Below are positions 30,699 through 39,813 of a stretch of 64,000 bases of DNA, piece after piece. A model generated the notes under the pieces. The model made no database searches. It had not been told where the DNA came from and saw only the letters and a program-made list of their open reading frames with translations. The stretch's first letter is position 1; every line of letters starts with the position of its first letter. The stretch comes from Nematopogon swammerdamellus (lineage: Eukaryota > Arthropoda > Insecta > Lepidoptera > Adelidae). Both the position numbers and the translations under genes were made by a program. The stretch is from the NCBI GenBank assembly GCA_946902875.1, contig OX336343.1:2518754-2582753 (forward strand), given 5' to 3'.

Positions 30699-31092
30699 AT
30701 TTTTTTTTTGTTTTTATGGAATCTGCCACGGTTGGCTACATCACCTGCAACGTCCGTGATGTCAGCCCATAACACCGGGTGAACTAGGTGCCATGTCAGT
30801 GCTTCCCCCTCTGATCGTGCCGGCTACACTGAACTGGTCGGAAAACACAAACTATTTACATAGCCGTTTTGACCGACGTTTCATTCAGTGCGGTGGTACC
30901 AACCCGGGCGGGTTAAACCCTACCACCAAGTAAGATTAGGAGGGAAGGGACCTACAGTTTTACGAGGAATCCGAACCTCGGTCAGCCTCCAACGGTCAGC
31001 GGTCACCCATCCAAGTACTGACCGCACCCAGCGTTGCTTAACATTCAATAGCGACAGTTGACTGTCTGCACCACTGAGCTATCGAGGCTGAC
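30699..31092 (-). mobile_element. SINE-A, full length
   Basis: Complete from poly-T to the head GTCAGCCTCGATAGCTCAGT on the minus strand, including the 5S-like segment and B box. CCCTATT lies on both sides. Positions 30878-31092 belong to the left arm of the large palindrome. Confidence 0.93.
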
Positions 31093-31432
31093 CCTATTAC
31101 TAAAAGCCTGCGCCGTCTGTCTGTCTGTCTGTCCGTCTGTCCGAGGGCTGTATCTCTTGAACCGTAATAGGCGGTATGCTGGTAGCCCCTTGAAATTTTC
31201 ACAGAATATGTGTTCTTATGGCCGATATATATAACAACAAATAGTAAAAATAAGAATAAGTAAAAAATTCACGGGGTCCCCATACAAGAAACTAAAAAGT
31301 GTATGCGCGCCATCTACCGAAAACAGTATGAACTATTTTAACTTATACATAGATGGCGTGAGTGGCGCCGACCATGACATGGCGATACGGAACCCTCGGT
31401 GCGCGAGTTCGACTCGCACTTGGCCAGTTTTT
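31093..31432 (+). repeat. Family C repeat in left arm
   Basis: CCCTATTACTAAAAGCCTGC, CTGTCTGTCTGTCTGTCCG, CGCCATCTACCGAAAACAG, GCGAGTTCGACTCGCACTTG. Confidence 0.85.
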
Positions 31433-31633
31433 TTGTCATGTCCCGAACCCGATGCAATCTATAAGGTAAAACCGGGTAAGAACCTTATAGAGGTTTTTTT
31501 TTAATTTAACTTACTGATATAACTTATGAAAATTTGTTCTGGTTTTCTACCTAGTTCAACGTAACCGGCGAGATTAAACGAATGTGCTGGCGTGACACCT
31601 GATACTTACAGGAACCTCAATATGAACATTGTA

Positions 31634-32258
31634 CAGTTCCCTCAAAACTTAAATGCTGCTCGACCTACCTGCGCAGTCAACGAATTTTAGGTCACCAATC
31701 GTAGATCTTTAGATAATTTGCTTCACTGCACATGCGCGAACCCAAGATGCAAGCGACATTAAGTAAAGTCTAATGAAAAGAAATGAAAATATACTTTATT
31801 GTACACCGTATAAAAAGGCTACAAAAGGCGAGTTTAATGCCTTGCGGCATTCTTTACGAATTAACATTTGGGATGTGGAAAACACGTTGGGGCGGACAAT
31901 GCAGTACTAAAGAGGGAACAGTAGTATGAAATATAGAAACACAAATATACAAATTGTACAAAGATACATACAATCAATATAAATCCTTACATATACATAT
32001 ATACAATAAGAAACATAAATATTATAATACACCTACATCAACTCTTATATACTATACATACATACTTATAATATACATACTTTACATATATTTGAACTGG
32101 ATTGAAGATGCAAGGGCATTGATGAGTATTTATATTTATTTTACCTACTCATTGCCATGTGGTAGCAGAAATCGTTTATGGATACGTTATTTGAACATGT
32201 GGATAGTAGGGGAGCGAAGTCTACCCTATGTTCTACGATTATGTAAAATTCTTTGACT
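31634..32258. mobile_element. Partial MITE with LINE insert (left arm)
   Basis: Mirror of 32454-33078. The outer MITE end CAGTTCCCTCAAAACTTAAA is here; the opposite terminus is lost where the arm stops at 32258. Confidence 0.85.
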
Positions 32259-32453
32259 GTAGTGATGTAGTGTAGTGTAGTGTAGTAGACTGTAGTGACC
32301 AAGGTCACGGACTGAACTGATGCCAAACCTAGCGATAGCGTGTAACCTCTGCGTAGCGTGTAATCTGTTCGGTTGACGATACAGGAGTTTCACCAATGCT
32401 GGCGTTGCTGTACAGTTCTCCCAAAACGTTAATGCCGCTCAACCTACCTGCGT
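32259..32453. other. Palindrome spacer
   Basis: 195 bases, with a TGTAG-type run at the left (GTAGTGTAGTGTAGTGTAGT) and the first 41 bases of the MITE at the right (from 32413). Confidence 0.9.
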
Positions 32454-33078
32454 AGTCAAAGAATTTTACATAATCGTAGAACATAGGGTAGACTTCGCTC
32501 CCCTACTATCCACATGTTCAAATAACGTATCCATAAACGATTTCTGCTACCACATGGCAATGAGTAGGTAAAATAAATATAAATACTCATCAATGCCCTT
32601 GCATCTTCAATCCAGTTCAAATATATGTAAAGTATGTATATTATAAGTATGTATGTATAGTATATAAGAATTGATGTAGGTGTATTATAATATTTATGTT
32701 TCTTATTGTATATATGTATATGTAAGGATTTATATTGATTGTATGTATCTTTGTACAATTTGTATATTTGTGTTTCTATATTTCATACTACTGTTCCCTC
32801 TTTAGTACTGCATTGTCCGCCCCAACGTGTTTTCCACATCCCAAATGTTAATTCGTAAAGAATGCCGCAAGGCATTAAACTCGCCTTTTGTAGCCTTTTT
32901 ATACGGTGTACAATAAAGTATATTTTCATTTCTTTTCATTAGACTTTACTTAATGTCGCTTGCATCTTGGGTTCGCGCATGTGCAGTGAAGCAAATTATC
33001 TAAAGATCTACGATTGGTGACCTAAAATTCGTTGACTGCGCAGGTAGGTCGAGCAGCATTTAAGTTTTGAGGGAACTG
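32413..33078. mobile_element. MITE carrying a nested LINE 3' end
   Basis: Same family as 13007: CAGTTCTCCCAAAACGTTAA at the left, CAGTTCCCTCAAAACTTAAA inverted at the right, TA on both sides (32411 and 33079). The body is interrupted at about 32494 by a 5'-truncated retroelement. Confidence 0.85.
32494..32938 (+). mobile_element. 5'-truncated LINE insertion
   Basis: Inserted in the MITE, with TAGACTT at both junctions. The distal part reads GTACAATAAAGTATATTTTC followed by ATTTCTTTTCATT, a 3' end with AATAAA and a short repeat tail rather than poly-A. The 100-codon frame in it is not recognisable as coding. Confidence 0.7.
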
Positions 33079-33279
33079 TACAATGTTCATATTGAGGTTC
33101 CTGTAAGTATCAGGTGTCACGCCAGCACATTCGTTTAATCTCGCCGGTTACGTTGAACTAGGTAGAAAACCAGAACAAATTTTCATAAGTTATATCAGTA
33201 AGTTAAATTAAAAAAAAACCTCTATAAGGTTCTTACCCGGTTTTACCTTATAGATTGCATCGGGTTCGGGACATGACAA

Positions 33280-33619
33280 AAAAACTGGCCAAGTGCGAGT
33301 CGAACTCGCGCACCGAGGGTTCCGTATCGCCATGTCATGGTCGGCGCCACTCACGCCATCTATGTATAAGTTAAAATAGTTCATACTGTTTTCGGTAGAT
33401 GGCGCGCATACACTTTTTAGTTTCTTGTATGGGGACCCCGTGAATTTTTTACTTATTCTTATTTTTACTATTTGTTGTTATATATATCGGCCATAAGAAC
33501 ACATATTCTGTGAAAATTTCAAGGGGCTACCAGCATACCGCCTATTACGGTTCAAGAGATACAGCCCTCGGACAGACGGACAGACAGACAGACAGACGGC
33601 GCAGGCTTTTAGTAATAGG
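33280..33619 (-). repeat. Family C repeat in right arm
   Basis: Mirror of 31093-31432; starts AAAAACTGGCCAAGTGCGAG. Confidence 0.85.
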
Positions 33620-33834
33620 GTCAGCCTCGATAGCTCAGTGGTGCAGACAGTCAACTGTCGCTATTGAATGTTAAGCAACGCTGGGTGCGGTCAGTACTTG
33701 GATGGGTGACCGCTGACCGTTGGAGGCTGACCGAGGTTCGGATTCCTCGTAAAACTGTAGGTCCCTTCCCTCCTAATCTTACTTGGTGGTAGGGTTTAAC
33801 CCGCCCGGGTTAGTACCACCGCACTGAATGAAAC
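33620..33834 (+). mobile_element. SINE-A 5' half cut at palindrome edge
   Basis: The full chimeric head is present, then the core stops at GCACTGAATGAAAC, exactly the arm boundary. Confidence 0.92.
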
Positions 33835-34052
33835 AGCGTTCTGCCTCCCAGCGAGATGGCACCCAGATAAGCGGCTCCCTTTGACGGGAAAGTGTTGGTC
33901 GGATTACAGGCGGGAAAAATTGAAAGCTTAGCGCTCCGAGTCCCGCTGGTGAATCCTTTCGTCCATCCTTTTTTGCGGTTCCGGCGGATATTCGGGTTGA
34001 GGCGAAGCAGCCGTAGAGATATGAGACGATAGTACTGTCTTCGGCGTTCTTT
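33835..34052. other. Unassigned sequence with minus ORF
   Basis: The minus strand encodes KGWTKGFTSGTRSAKLSIF and KGAAYLGAISLGGRTL without a stop. I do not recognise it, and it runs into the GT repeat at 34096. Confidence 0.3.
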
Positions 34053-34092
34053 TTTAACCCCCGACGAAAAAAACGGAGGGGTGTTATAAGTT

Positions 34093-34133
<41 letters not shown>

Positions 34134-34500
34134 TGTCTGTGGCATCGTAGCTCCCAAACGGATGGACCGATTTGGATGCGGTTTTTTTTATTAGGAAGCC
34201 TGTTTAATCGGGATGGTTCTTAGCTATGTTTGTAATCAAGTAATTAAGTAATTAAGTAATAAAAAAAATTATTATCTTCAAAAGTGGACCGATTTGCATG
34301 CGGTTTTTTTTAAAAAGCTTGAAATAAAAGTTAAATTACAAATTTAAAAAACCCCCGACTCTTAAAAAGTCAAAAATAATTTCCGTTTACTTACTTAAAG
34401 GAGTCGGGGGACCGCTAAGTAAATTAAATATAAAGACTCAAAAGTTGCGCGGGAATTTACTTAGCGGTCTACCGACTCCTTTAAGTAAGTAAACGGAAAT
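34053..34500 (+). repeat. Family H repeat with GT run and palindrome
   Basis: AACCCCCGACGAAAAAAACG, GT microsatellite (34096-34132), TCCCAAACGGATGGACCGAT. Then a palindrome: AATAATTTCCGTTTACTTAC ... GTAAGTAAACGGAAATTATT (34374-34506). Confidence 0.8.
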
Positions 34501-34990
34501 TATTTTTGACTTTTTAAGAGTCGGGGGTTTTTTAAATTTGTAATTTAACTTTTAACCCCGGACGTAAAAATAGGGGTGTTATAGTTTAACGTGTGTGTCG
34601 GTCTGTGGCATCGTAGCTCCCAAACGGGTGGACCGATTTGGATGCGGTTTTTTTTATTAGAAAGCTGGTTTAATCGGGATGGTTCTTAGCATTTGTAATC
34701 AAGTAAATAAGTAATCAAAAAAATTATTATCTTAAAAAGTGGACCGATTTTCATGCGGTTCTTTTTAAGCTTTAAATAAAAGTGAAATTTACAAATTTAA
34801 AAAAGCCCGACCTTTAAAAAGTCAAAAATAATTTCCCTTTACATACTTAAAGGAGTCGGGGGATCGCTAAGTAAATAAAATATAAAAACTCAGAGATGCG
34901 CGGGTATACTTAGCGGTCCTCTGACTCCTTTAAGTAAGTAAACGGAAATGATTTTTTACTTTTTAAGGGTCGGGGGTTTTTTAGTAATTT
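34501..34990 (+). repeat. Second family H unit
   Basis: AACCCCGGACGTAAAAATAG and the same order as the first unit, again ending in an inverted pair around GGTCCTCTGACTCC. The two units are direct repeats. Confidence 0.75.
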
Positions 34991-35018
34991 TAACAACACA
35001 TCCATCAGAGAGACATGT

Positions 35019-35295
35019 CAGTCAGCGTGTATAAGTCCACTGCTGGACATACACCTCTGAAATTTATCGCTACGTGATATGGTGCGTAACGAGGTAATCT
35101 GCCGACGCACTAAAGTAGTCGATATTGGACACCGGGTGGATAAAGTCAAGAAGACCACCCGCCAGTTGGGACTACGACATCAAGTACGTCGGCGGAAAGC
35201 AGTGGTTCCGTACCGCTGAAGGCCGGGAGAACTGGAGGAAAATTGGAGAAGCGTTTGTCCTGAAGTGGACGCTTACACGCTGACTGACACAGATT
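35019..35295 (+). pseudogene. RTE-type LINE ORF2 C-terminus
   Basis: The plus-strand frame 35152-35283 reads RPPASWDYDIKYVGGKQWF, then RTAEGRENWRKIGEAFVLKW and TLTR-stop. It matches the R-W-DDI-K-...-W-R-A-DR--W---GEA-VQQW end that I associate with RTE-like reverse transcriptases in Lepidoptera. No domain upstream remains. The left 40 bases (CAGTCAGCGTGTATAAGTCC) are an inverted copy of the right end, giving a fold-back fragment. Confidence 0.75.
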
Positions 35296-35317
35296 TGTAA
35301 TATACGAGCGCTTATGT

Positions 35318-35623
35318 CAGGCCTCATGCACTCTATGTACTTGCGCGCGTTAACTACCTACCGCTCGGTGGACCGCCGCCGCCGGCGATCTGATTCAGTG
35401 GAAATTCATCAGCCGCGCGAAACATACCTACACGCTCGGCTCGCCCACGCTACTGTGCGCAGCCGCAAAGCAATAATAAATTTACACTCGATCGTTTAGG
35501 TACATTTTAGCACGCAGCGATTGGCGACGTAAAACAGTAGGCTATTATATAGCCGAAGGTATGGAACTTTTTCTATGGATTTATTTATCTGTTACGAAGT
35601 AACTATTAAGCAATCTGTGGCTA
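35318..35623 (+). repeat. Family E repeat, copy 3
   Basis: CAGGCCTCATGCACTCTATG to AGTAACTATTAAGCAATCTG; includes CACTCGATCGTTTAGGTAC. Confidence 0.8.
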
Positions 35624-35984
35624 TGTGTGGAGAGATGGAAGGCTCTTTTCTGATATTCTGATTTGCACTTGACCGGTACGCTGGGCGCATTACTATAGAG
35701 ATTGCGGGTAGATATTGTCAAAAGTCTTACGCTGATCTAAGGATAGGAATTTGGATCTGAGTAAAGCACAGATGGCTTCTAGGAGTGATGACAGAGCCCG
35801 ATTTGTTGAAAACATCTGACTTGGAGGAAACATGTAGGAACTTTTCTATACGAAAAAGCGAAGATATCGAGTGTTTTTCAATGGTATATACATTCATACA
35901 TAGATACATACGTACGTACAAAGGACTGTTTATGGTCCAAGTACTGAGAATTGGCCTCCTCATAATGGTGATAATAACATACAT
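35624..35984. other. No recognised feature
   Basis: Overlapping ORFs on both strands merge into the ACGC array; no motif. Confidence 0.35.
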
Positions 35985-36235
35985 ACGCACTCATGCACGT
36001 ACGTGCGCAGGCACGCACGCACGCACGCAGGCACGCACGCACGCAATCATGCACGCAAGGACGCACACACACACGCATGCGCGCACGCACGCAGGCACAC
36101 ACGTACGCAGGCACGCACGCACGCACACACGCACTCATGCATGCACGCACGCAGGCACGCACGCAGTCATGCACGCACGAACGCAAACACGGACTCATGC
36201 ACGCACGCACGCAGGCACGCAGGCACGCGTACAGC
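35985..36235. repeat. ACGC/AGGC minisatellite
   Basis: Runs of CACGCACGCAGGCACG broken by CAATCATGCA and ACACACACG segments. It keeps long frames open on both strands only because of its 4-base structure. Confidence 0.95.
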
Positions 36236-36318
36236 GTACTACATCGTACTACTGAACGGGACAAAACAAAAATGATGGATGAACTATACATGAAATGTTG
36301 TTCTATAAAGCGAAATAT

Positions 36319-36486
36319 TTTTTTTTTTTTTTGAAACTGTCACGTTTGTCTACATCAACTACAACATCCGTGATGTCAGCCCATAACACCGGGTGAACTA
36401 GGTGCCATGTCAGTGCTTCCCTTCATTTCATGTCGGCTGCACTGAACTGGACGGAAAACACGAACTGTTTACATACCTAGCCGTTT
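36319..36486 (-). mobile_element. SINE-A, 5'-truncated
   Basis: Poly-T (17), ATCAACTACAACATCCGTGA, GTGCTTCCCTTCATTTCATG, ending TACATACCTAGCCGTTTTAT. Confidence 0.88.
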
Positions 36487-36955
36487 TATATTATTTTATA
36501 TTATATTTTATATATACATAGGTGTTTTTATATTTTCTGTGTATGATAGATAAACAATGCTATTCAACTTTATACACGAGGCTCTGAAACAACAATATCA
36601 ACCTAGAAACTAATTTAAAGTTTCCCAACATTTCAACCAATTTTACAAAACCCACACACACAATTATATTGTTTTAAATGTTTGTTCTCGAAAACAATTA
36701 AAACGCGGACCGAAATACATACACCCTTATGCGAGCCCGTATGTCGTAGAAGCTAGAGGCTTTTGGGCGGATACCAGGCTGTGTCAACCGTTAGTAACCA
36801 TCCATACGTACTACTTCACGCCTGCTTCCCAGTGGGGTAGGCCGAGACAACGGATCTCCACGCTCCACGATCCTGACACACCTCTGACGACTCCTATATA
36901 ATATACTAATCAATATAATTATATTATCAATCCACAAATACTATTGATTATATAA
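36487..36955. other. Unique sequence with family J piece
   Basis: 36828-36895 (TTCACGCCTGCTTCCCAGTG, GGGTAGGCCGAGACAACGG, CACGATCCTGACACACC) recurs at 41250 and, reversed, at 53810. The rest shows nothing. Confidence 0.55.
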
Positions 36956-37349
36956 GGTGTTTCGTTAGTCATCATGTCAATAACTTCGGGATGGTTACAT
37001 ACACAGTCAAATAAACAGGTTACGCAAAAAAAAAAAAATATGTTTTTAGCATTACTTTTCGAGAAATTTAACAAAACATGTTTGCTACCTCAACATTAAC
37101 CTGTGTGTAACAGTAGGTAACATGCATTGTACGGGGTCAATGACCGTACTATGTTCAAACTCAGAACAGCTGTTTGTTGTAAGTGAGTCACAAGGTCACT
37201 ATGATTGGTTTTTACAGCTACTTATTTGATTTGATTTTTTTGTTAGGAGAAAAAATGCTCCTATAAACTTATGTTTTTTGGCGAGTAAAGTGTTTGTTTG
37301 AGTGCGTATGTAACCCTCCCGAAGTTATTGACATGACTAACGAAACACC
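36956..37349. mobile_element. 394-bp MITE
   Basis: Ends GGTGTTTCGTTAGTCATCAT and its inverse; about 50 bp of arm including TGTCAATAACTTCGGGATGG. Flanks are TA-rich (ATATA). No ORF. Confidence 0.88.
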
Positions 37350-37384
37350 ATATATATACACCACAAATACCAATCAATATACAT

Positions 37385-37590
37385 ATATTATCTACCAATA
37401 TTAATTAATAAAGGTGTATTAAAAAATTTATGAAAGGACCACCCCTGAGCTTTAACCTGCTCATGAAATAAAGAATCATTAAAATCGGTTGAGAATTGGC
37501 GGAGAAATCAGGTAACATACACACACAAAAAATACAGACTAATTGAGAACCTCTTCCTTTTTTTCAGAAGTCGGTTGACAATTAAATTCG
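37385..37590 (+). repeat. Short dispersed repeat
   Basis: GAAAGGACCACCCCTGAGCT, ATCATTAAAATCGGTTGAGA, ACATACACACACAAAAAATA, AGAAGTCGGTTGACA resembles common insect short repeats; no second copy in this window. Confidence 0.35.
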
Positions 37591-37592
37591 TG

Positions 37593-38000
37593 GCGGGTGG
37601 CCGAGTGGTTTGGGCATCGGCTTCTCATGCGGGAGGTCCGAGGTTCGAATCCGGTCGGCGTGTACCAATGAGTTTTTTCTGACGAAAAAATTTACGTGCA
37701 TACCTACACCTGCTGCTTCACCGTTCGGAACCGGTGTAAGACTGTAGGTCCCTTCCCTTGCCCCTTACTAGGTGGTAGGCTCAAATTGTAGCCGACTGGG
37801 TTGGTACCACCGCACTGGATGTAAGATGGCCGCATAGCAGCCTCGGTTGTGTTCTCCTCTAGTCCAGTATAGCCAGCAATCCAGGGAAGTCTCCGGTATG
37901 GCACCTACCTTCTCGAAGGTGATATTGGCTAGTCAGAGCATGTGCTTTGGCCCCTCTGACTCAGCCACCCAAACCGGATTACATAAAAAAAAAAAAAAAA
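37593..38000 (+). mobile_element. SINE-B, full length reference copy
   Basis: The head is a tRNA-Ser/Leu-like sequence: A box TGGCCGAGTGGTTTGGGC, B box GAGGTTCGAATCC. A linker GACGAAAAAATTTACGTGC follows, then the core shared with SINE-A (CTGTAGGTCCCTTCCCTT, CTTACTAGGTGGTAGG, GGGTTGGTACCACCG). The B-specific second half is CTAGTCCAGTATAGCCAGC, TATGGCACCTACCTTCTC, GACTCAGCCACCC, and then about 19 A. No ORF. Confidence 0.93.
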
Positions 38001-38282
38001 TCATATATTACTCGTATTTACGATCCTAATTTATGTTTTCTAACTTTGTTTCAGGTAATACAAGAGCGCTCCGTCGCTGAAATGTTAAAGGAGTGAATGT
38101 GAAGGGTTCCGAGGGTCTGGTAAATTACTCATAGGTACATACAGATTGAATCTCTCTTTTCAACGAAACTGAAAAGACTCGCTCAGAAGTTGGCACTGTG
38201 TCTTTGGAGAGCGTATTTTGTAAACATTATCTAGAGATGAAAGTCGCCGCTTTGGCATAAATAAATGGCCTTTGAAGAAATC
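38001..38282. other. No recognised feature
   Basis: Contains a pyrimidine tract plus CAG (TTTCTAACTTTGTTTCAG) resembling a splice acceptor, but the following frame is not convincing. Confidence 0.3.
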
Positions 38283-38462
38283 CTGCTATAATATTATAAA
38301 CGCGAAAGTTTGTGAGGATGGATGGATGTATGGATCTTTGTTCCTCTTTCACGCCAAACTACTGAACGGATTTTGATGAGACTTTACAGTACTATAGCTT
38401 ATACATCAGAATAACATCACGCTAAATGGCCTTAGGGCTCAGCAGTATCAAATAAAGTATAG
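38283..38462 (+). repeat. Short retroelement-like repeat
   Basis: AACGCGAAAGTTTGTGAGGA, GGATGGATGTATGG, TCACGCCAAACTACTGAACG, CACGCTAAATGGCCTTAGGG; related to the family G distal half at 42478. Confidence 0.6.
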
Positions 38463-38536
38463 TATGGGGCCGGTACTTTAAAAGAATAGCCCCACTGCAT
38501 CTCTCCCCGTGTATGTCGTAAAAGGCGACTAAGGCG
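38463..38536 (+). repeat. D/A' head fragment
   Basis: GTATGGGGCCGGTACTTTAA, CCCCACTGCATCTCTCCCCG, CGTAAAAGGCGACTAAGG, nothing downstream. Confidence 0.75.
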
Positions 38537-38943
38537 ATTTTTTTCTATAGGGCGAAGTTAATCAAATTGTGTTTTCAAAAAGCTATCGATCTGCGCTGAT
38601 AGATGAAGTATTACATATATTAAAACTGAATCTGTCAGGTGAGTAATATTGGTGGTAAACTTCTTGAAATTCGAGTCAGACGCAGCCTCACGTCACCTTA
38701 AGCCACTTAATGTGTGGCAAGGGCGGGCTTATTGCCTTAGGCAATTTTCTCCAGTCAACCCGGTGAATCTACTTTTTTACGTGGGATCCGAACCATGGAG
38801 CAGTGGGTGAAGGTATGCACGTTATTTTTTTCAAATCGGAAATAAACACATTGGGCCGGTTGGATTCGAACCTCGAATTCGCAAGAGAAGATTTAAAAAA
38901 AGAAGCAATTCTTCGGTTCTGGAAAACATACATACAGCTAGCC
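38537..38943. other. No recognised feature
   Basis: No repeat or coding motif identified; 38880-38930 shows a run of GAAGATTTAAAAAAAGAAG. Confidence 0.3.
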
Positions 38944-39170
38944 AGTGGACGTGTAAGCGTCCACTGTTGGACATACGCCTTTACCATTTTCCTCAAGCCC
39001 TCCCTTGGCTTCAGCGGTACGGAACCACTGCTCTCTGTCGACGTACTTGATGTTGTCGTCCCACCTGGCGGGCGGTCTTCCTCTTCCTGTCTACGCCCGC
39101 CAGTGTAGGATACGCCTCTGCAGCGTACGTGCCCAGCCTACTGCCAGTTTAGGTTAGCAACGTGGTGTTC
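38944..39170 (-). pseudogene. RTE-type LINE 3' fragment
   Basis: GACGTGTAAGCGTCCACTGT, GCTTCAGCGGTACGGAACCA, GACGTACTTGATGTTGTCGT, CCACCTGGCGGGCGG. Reversed, it encodes fragments such as YVQQWTLTR, the same end as 35019-35295, with frameshifts. Confidence 0.7.
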
Positions 39171-39440
39171 AAATCATATGTAAAAAAAAATTATGTTTTC
39201 GCGTGGAAACTGTAATTTATGAGTGTTTTTCTACTTCGACATCATTCACCCTCTCAAATAATCTATTGAGTTGGTCACTCGGCCGCAATAAAGATCCCTC
39301 CTTTCCCAAAATACTAGGATACAAGCGATAATTCAATACTCGGAAGGGTCGCTATTTATCACCATTCCGCTACACAGCCCATGTACTTATCTGTGAGCAG
39401 TGACGTATTTAATATCAAGGATTGAGGGCAAGGGGATCTA
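39171..39440. other. No recognised feature
   Basis: No repeat match or coding signal seen. Confidence 0.3.
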
Positions 39441-39813
39441 TACCGTGTGGGGCCGGTATTGTACCGTGTGGGGCCGGTACTTGTACCGTGTGGGGCCGGT
39501 ACTTGTACCGTGTGGGGCCGGTACTTTAAAAGAATAGCCCCACTGCATCGCTCCCCGTGTATGTCGTAAAAGGCGACTAAGGGATATGACTCCCTTCTTA
39601 TATATTACTAGGTGGTAGGGTTTAACACCGCACTGAATGAAAAGTCGGTCGAAACGGCTATGTAAATAGTTTGTGTTTTCCGTCCAGTTCAGTGTAGCCG
39701 GCACGACCGAAGGGAAGCACTGACGTGGCACCAAGTTCACCCGGTGTTATGGGCTGACATCACGGATGTTGTAGGTGATGTAGCCAACGGAGTCAGTTTC
39801 CATAAAAAAAAAA
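39441..39813 (+). mobile_element. SINE-A' with four head starts
   Basis: TACCGTGTGGGGCCGGTA occurs four times in tandem (39441-39522) before AATAGCCCCACTGCATCGC. The A core follows with a deletion of CCGCCCGGGTTGGTA, then the normal tail and A9. Confidence 0.9.

Larger units (their letters stand above)
30878..32258. repeat. Left arm of 1,381-bp inverted repeat
   Basis: Each base pairs with position 64712 minus its coordinate in the right arm, without any indel. By eye I found two mismatches (30900/33812 and 32042/32670). Contents: SINE-A head half, family C, MITE part, LINE 3' end. Confidence 0.95.
32454..33834. repeat. Right arm of 1,381-bp inverted repeat
   Basis: Inverse of 30878-32258. 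The inner edge lies inside the MITE and the outer edge inside a SINE-A, so neither is a natural element end. Confidence 0.95.

Noticed and set aside
31954..32758. Two matching 100-codon ORFs, one on each strand
   Set aside because: They are the same LINE 3' sequence in the two palindrome arms, not duplicated genes.
35785..36334. His/Ala/Arg/Thr-rich ORFs of 90-156 codons on both strands
   Set aside because: Produced by the ACGC minisatellite, open in several frames at once, with no domain.
37593..37665. tRNA-Ser/Leu gene
   Set aside because: A and B boxes are good, but the copy continues into a SINE body and recurs with the same body at 41339, 49657 and 53939.
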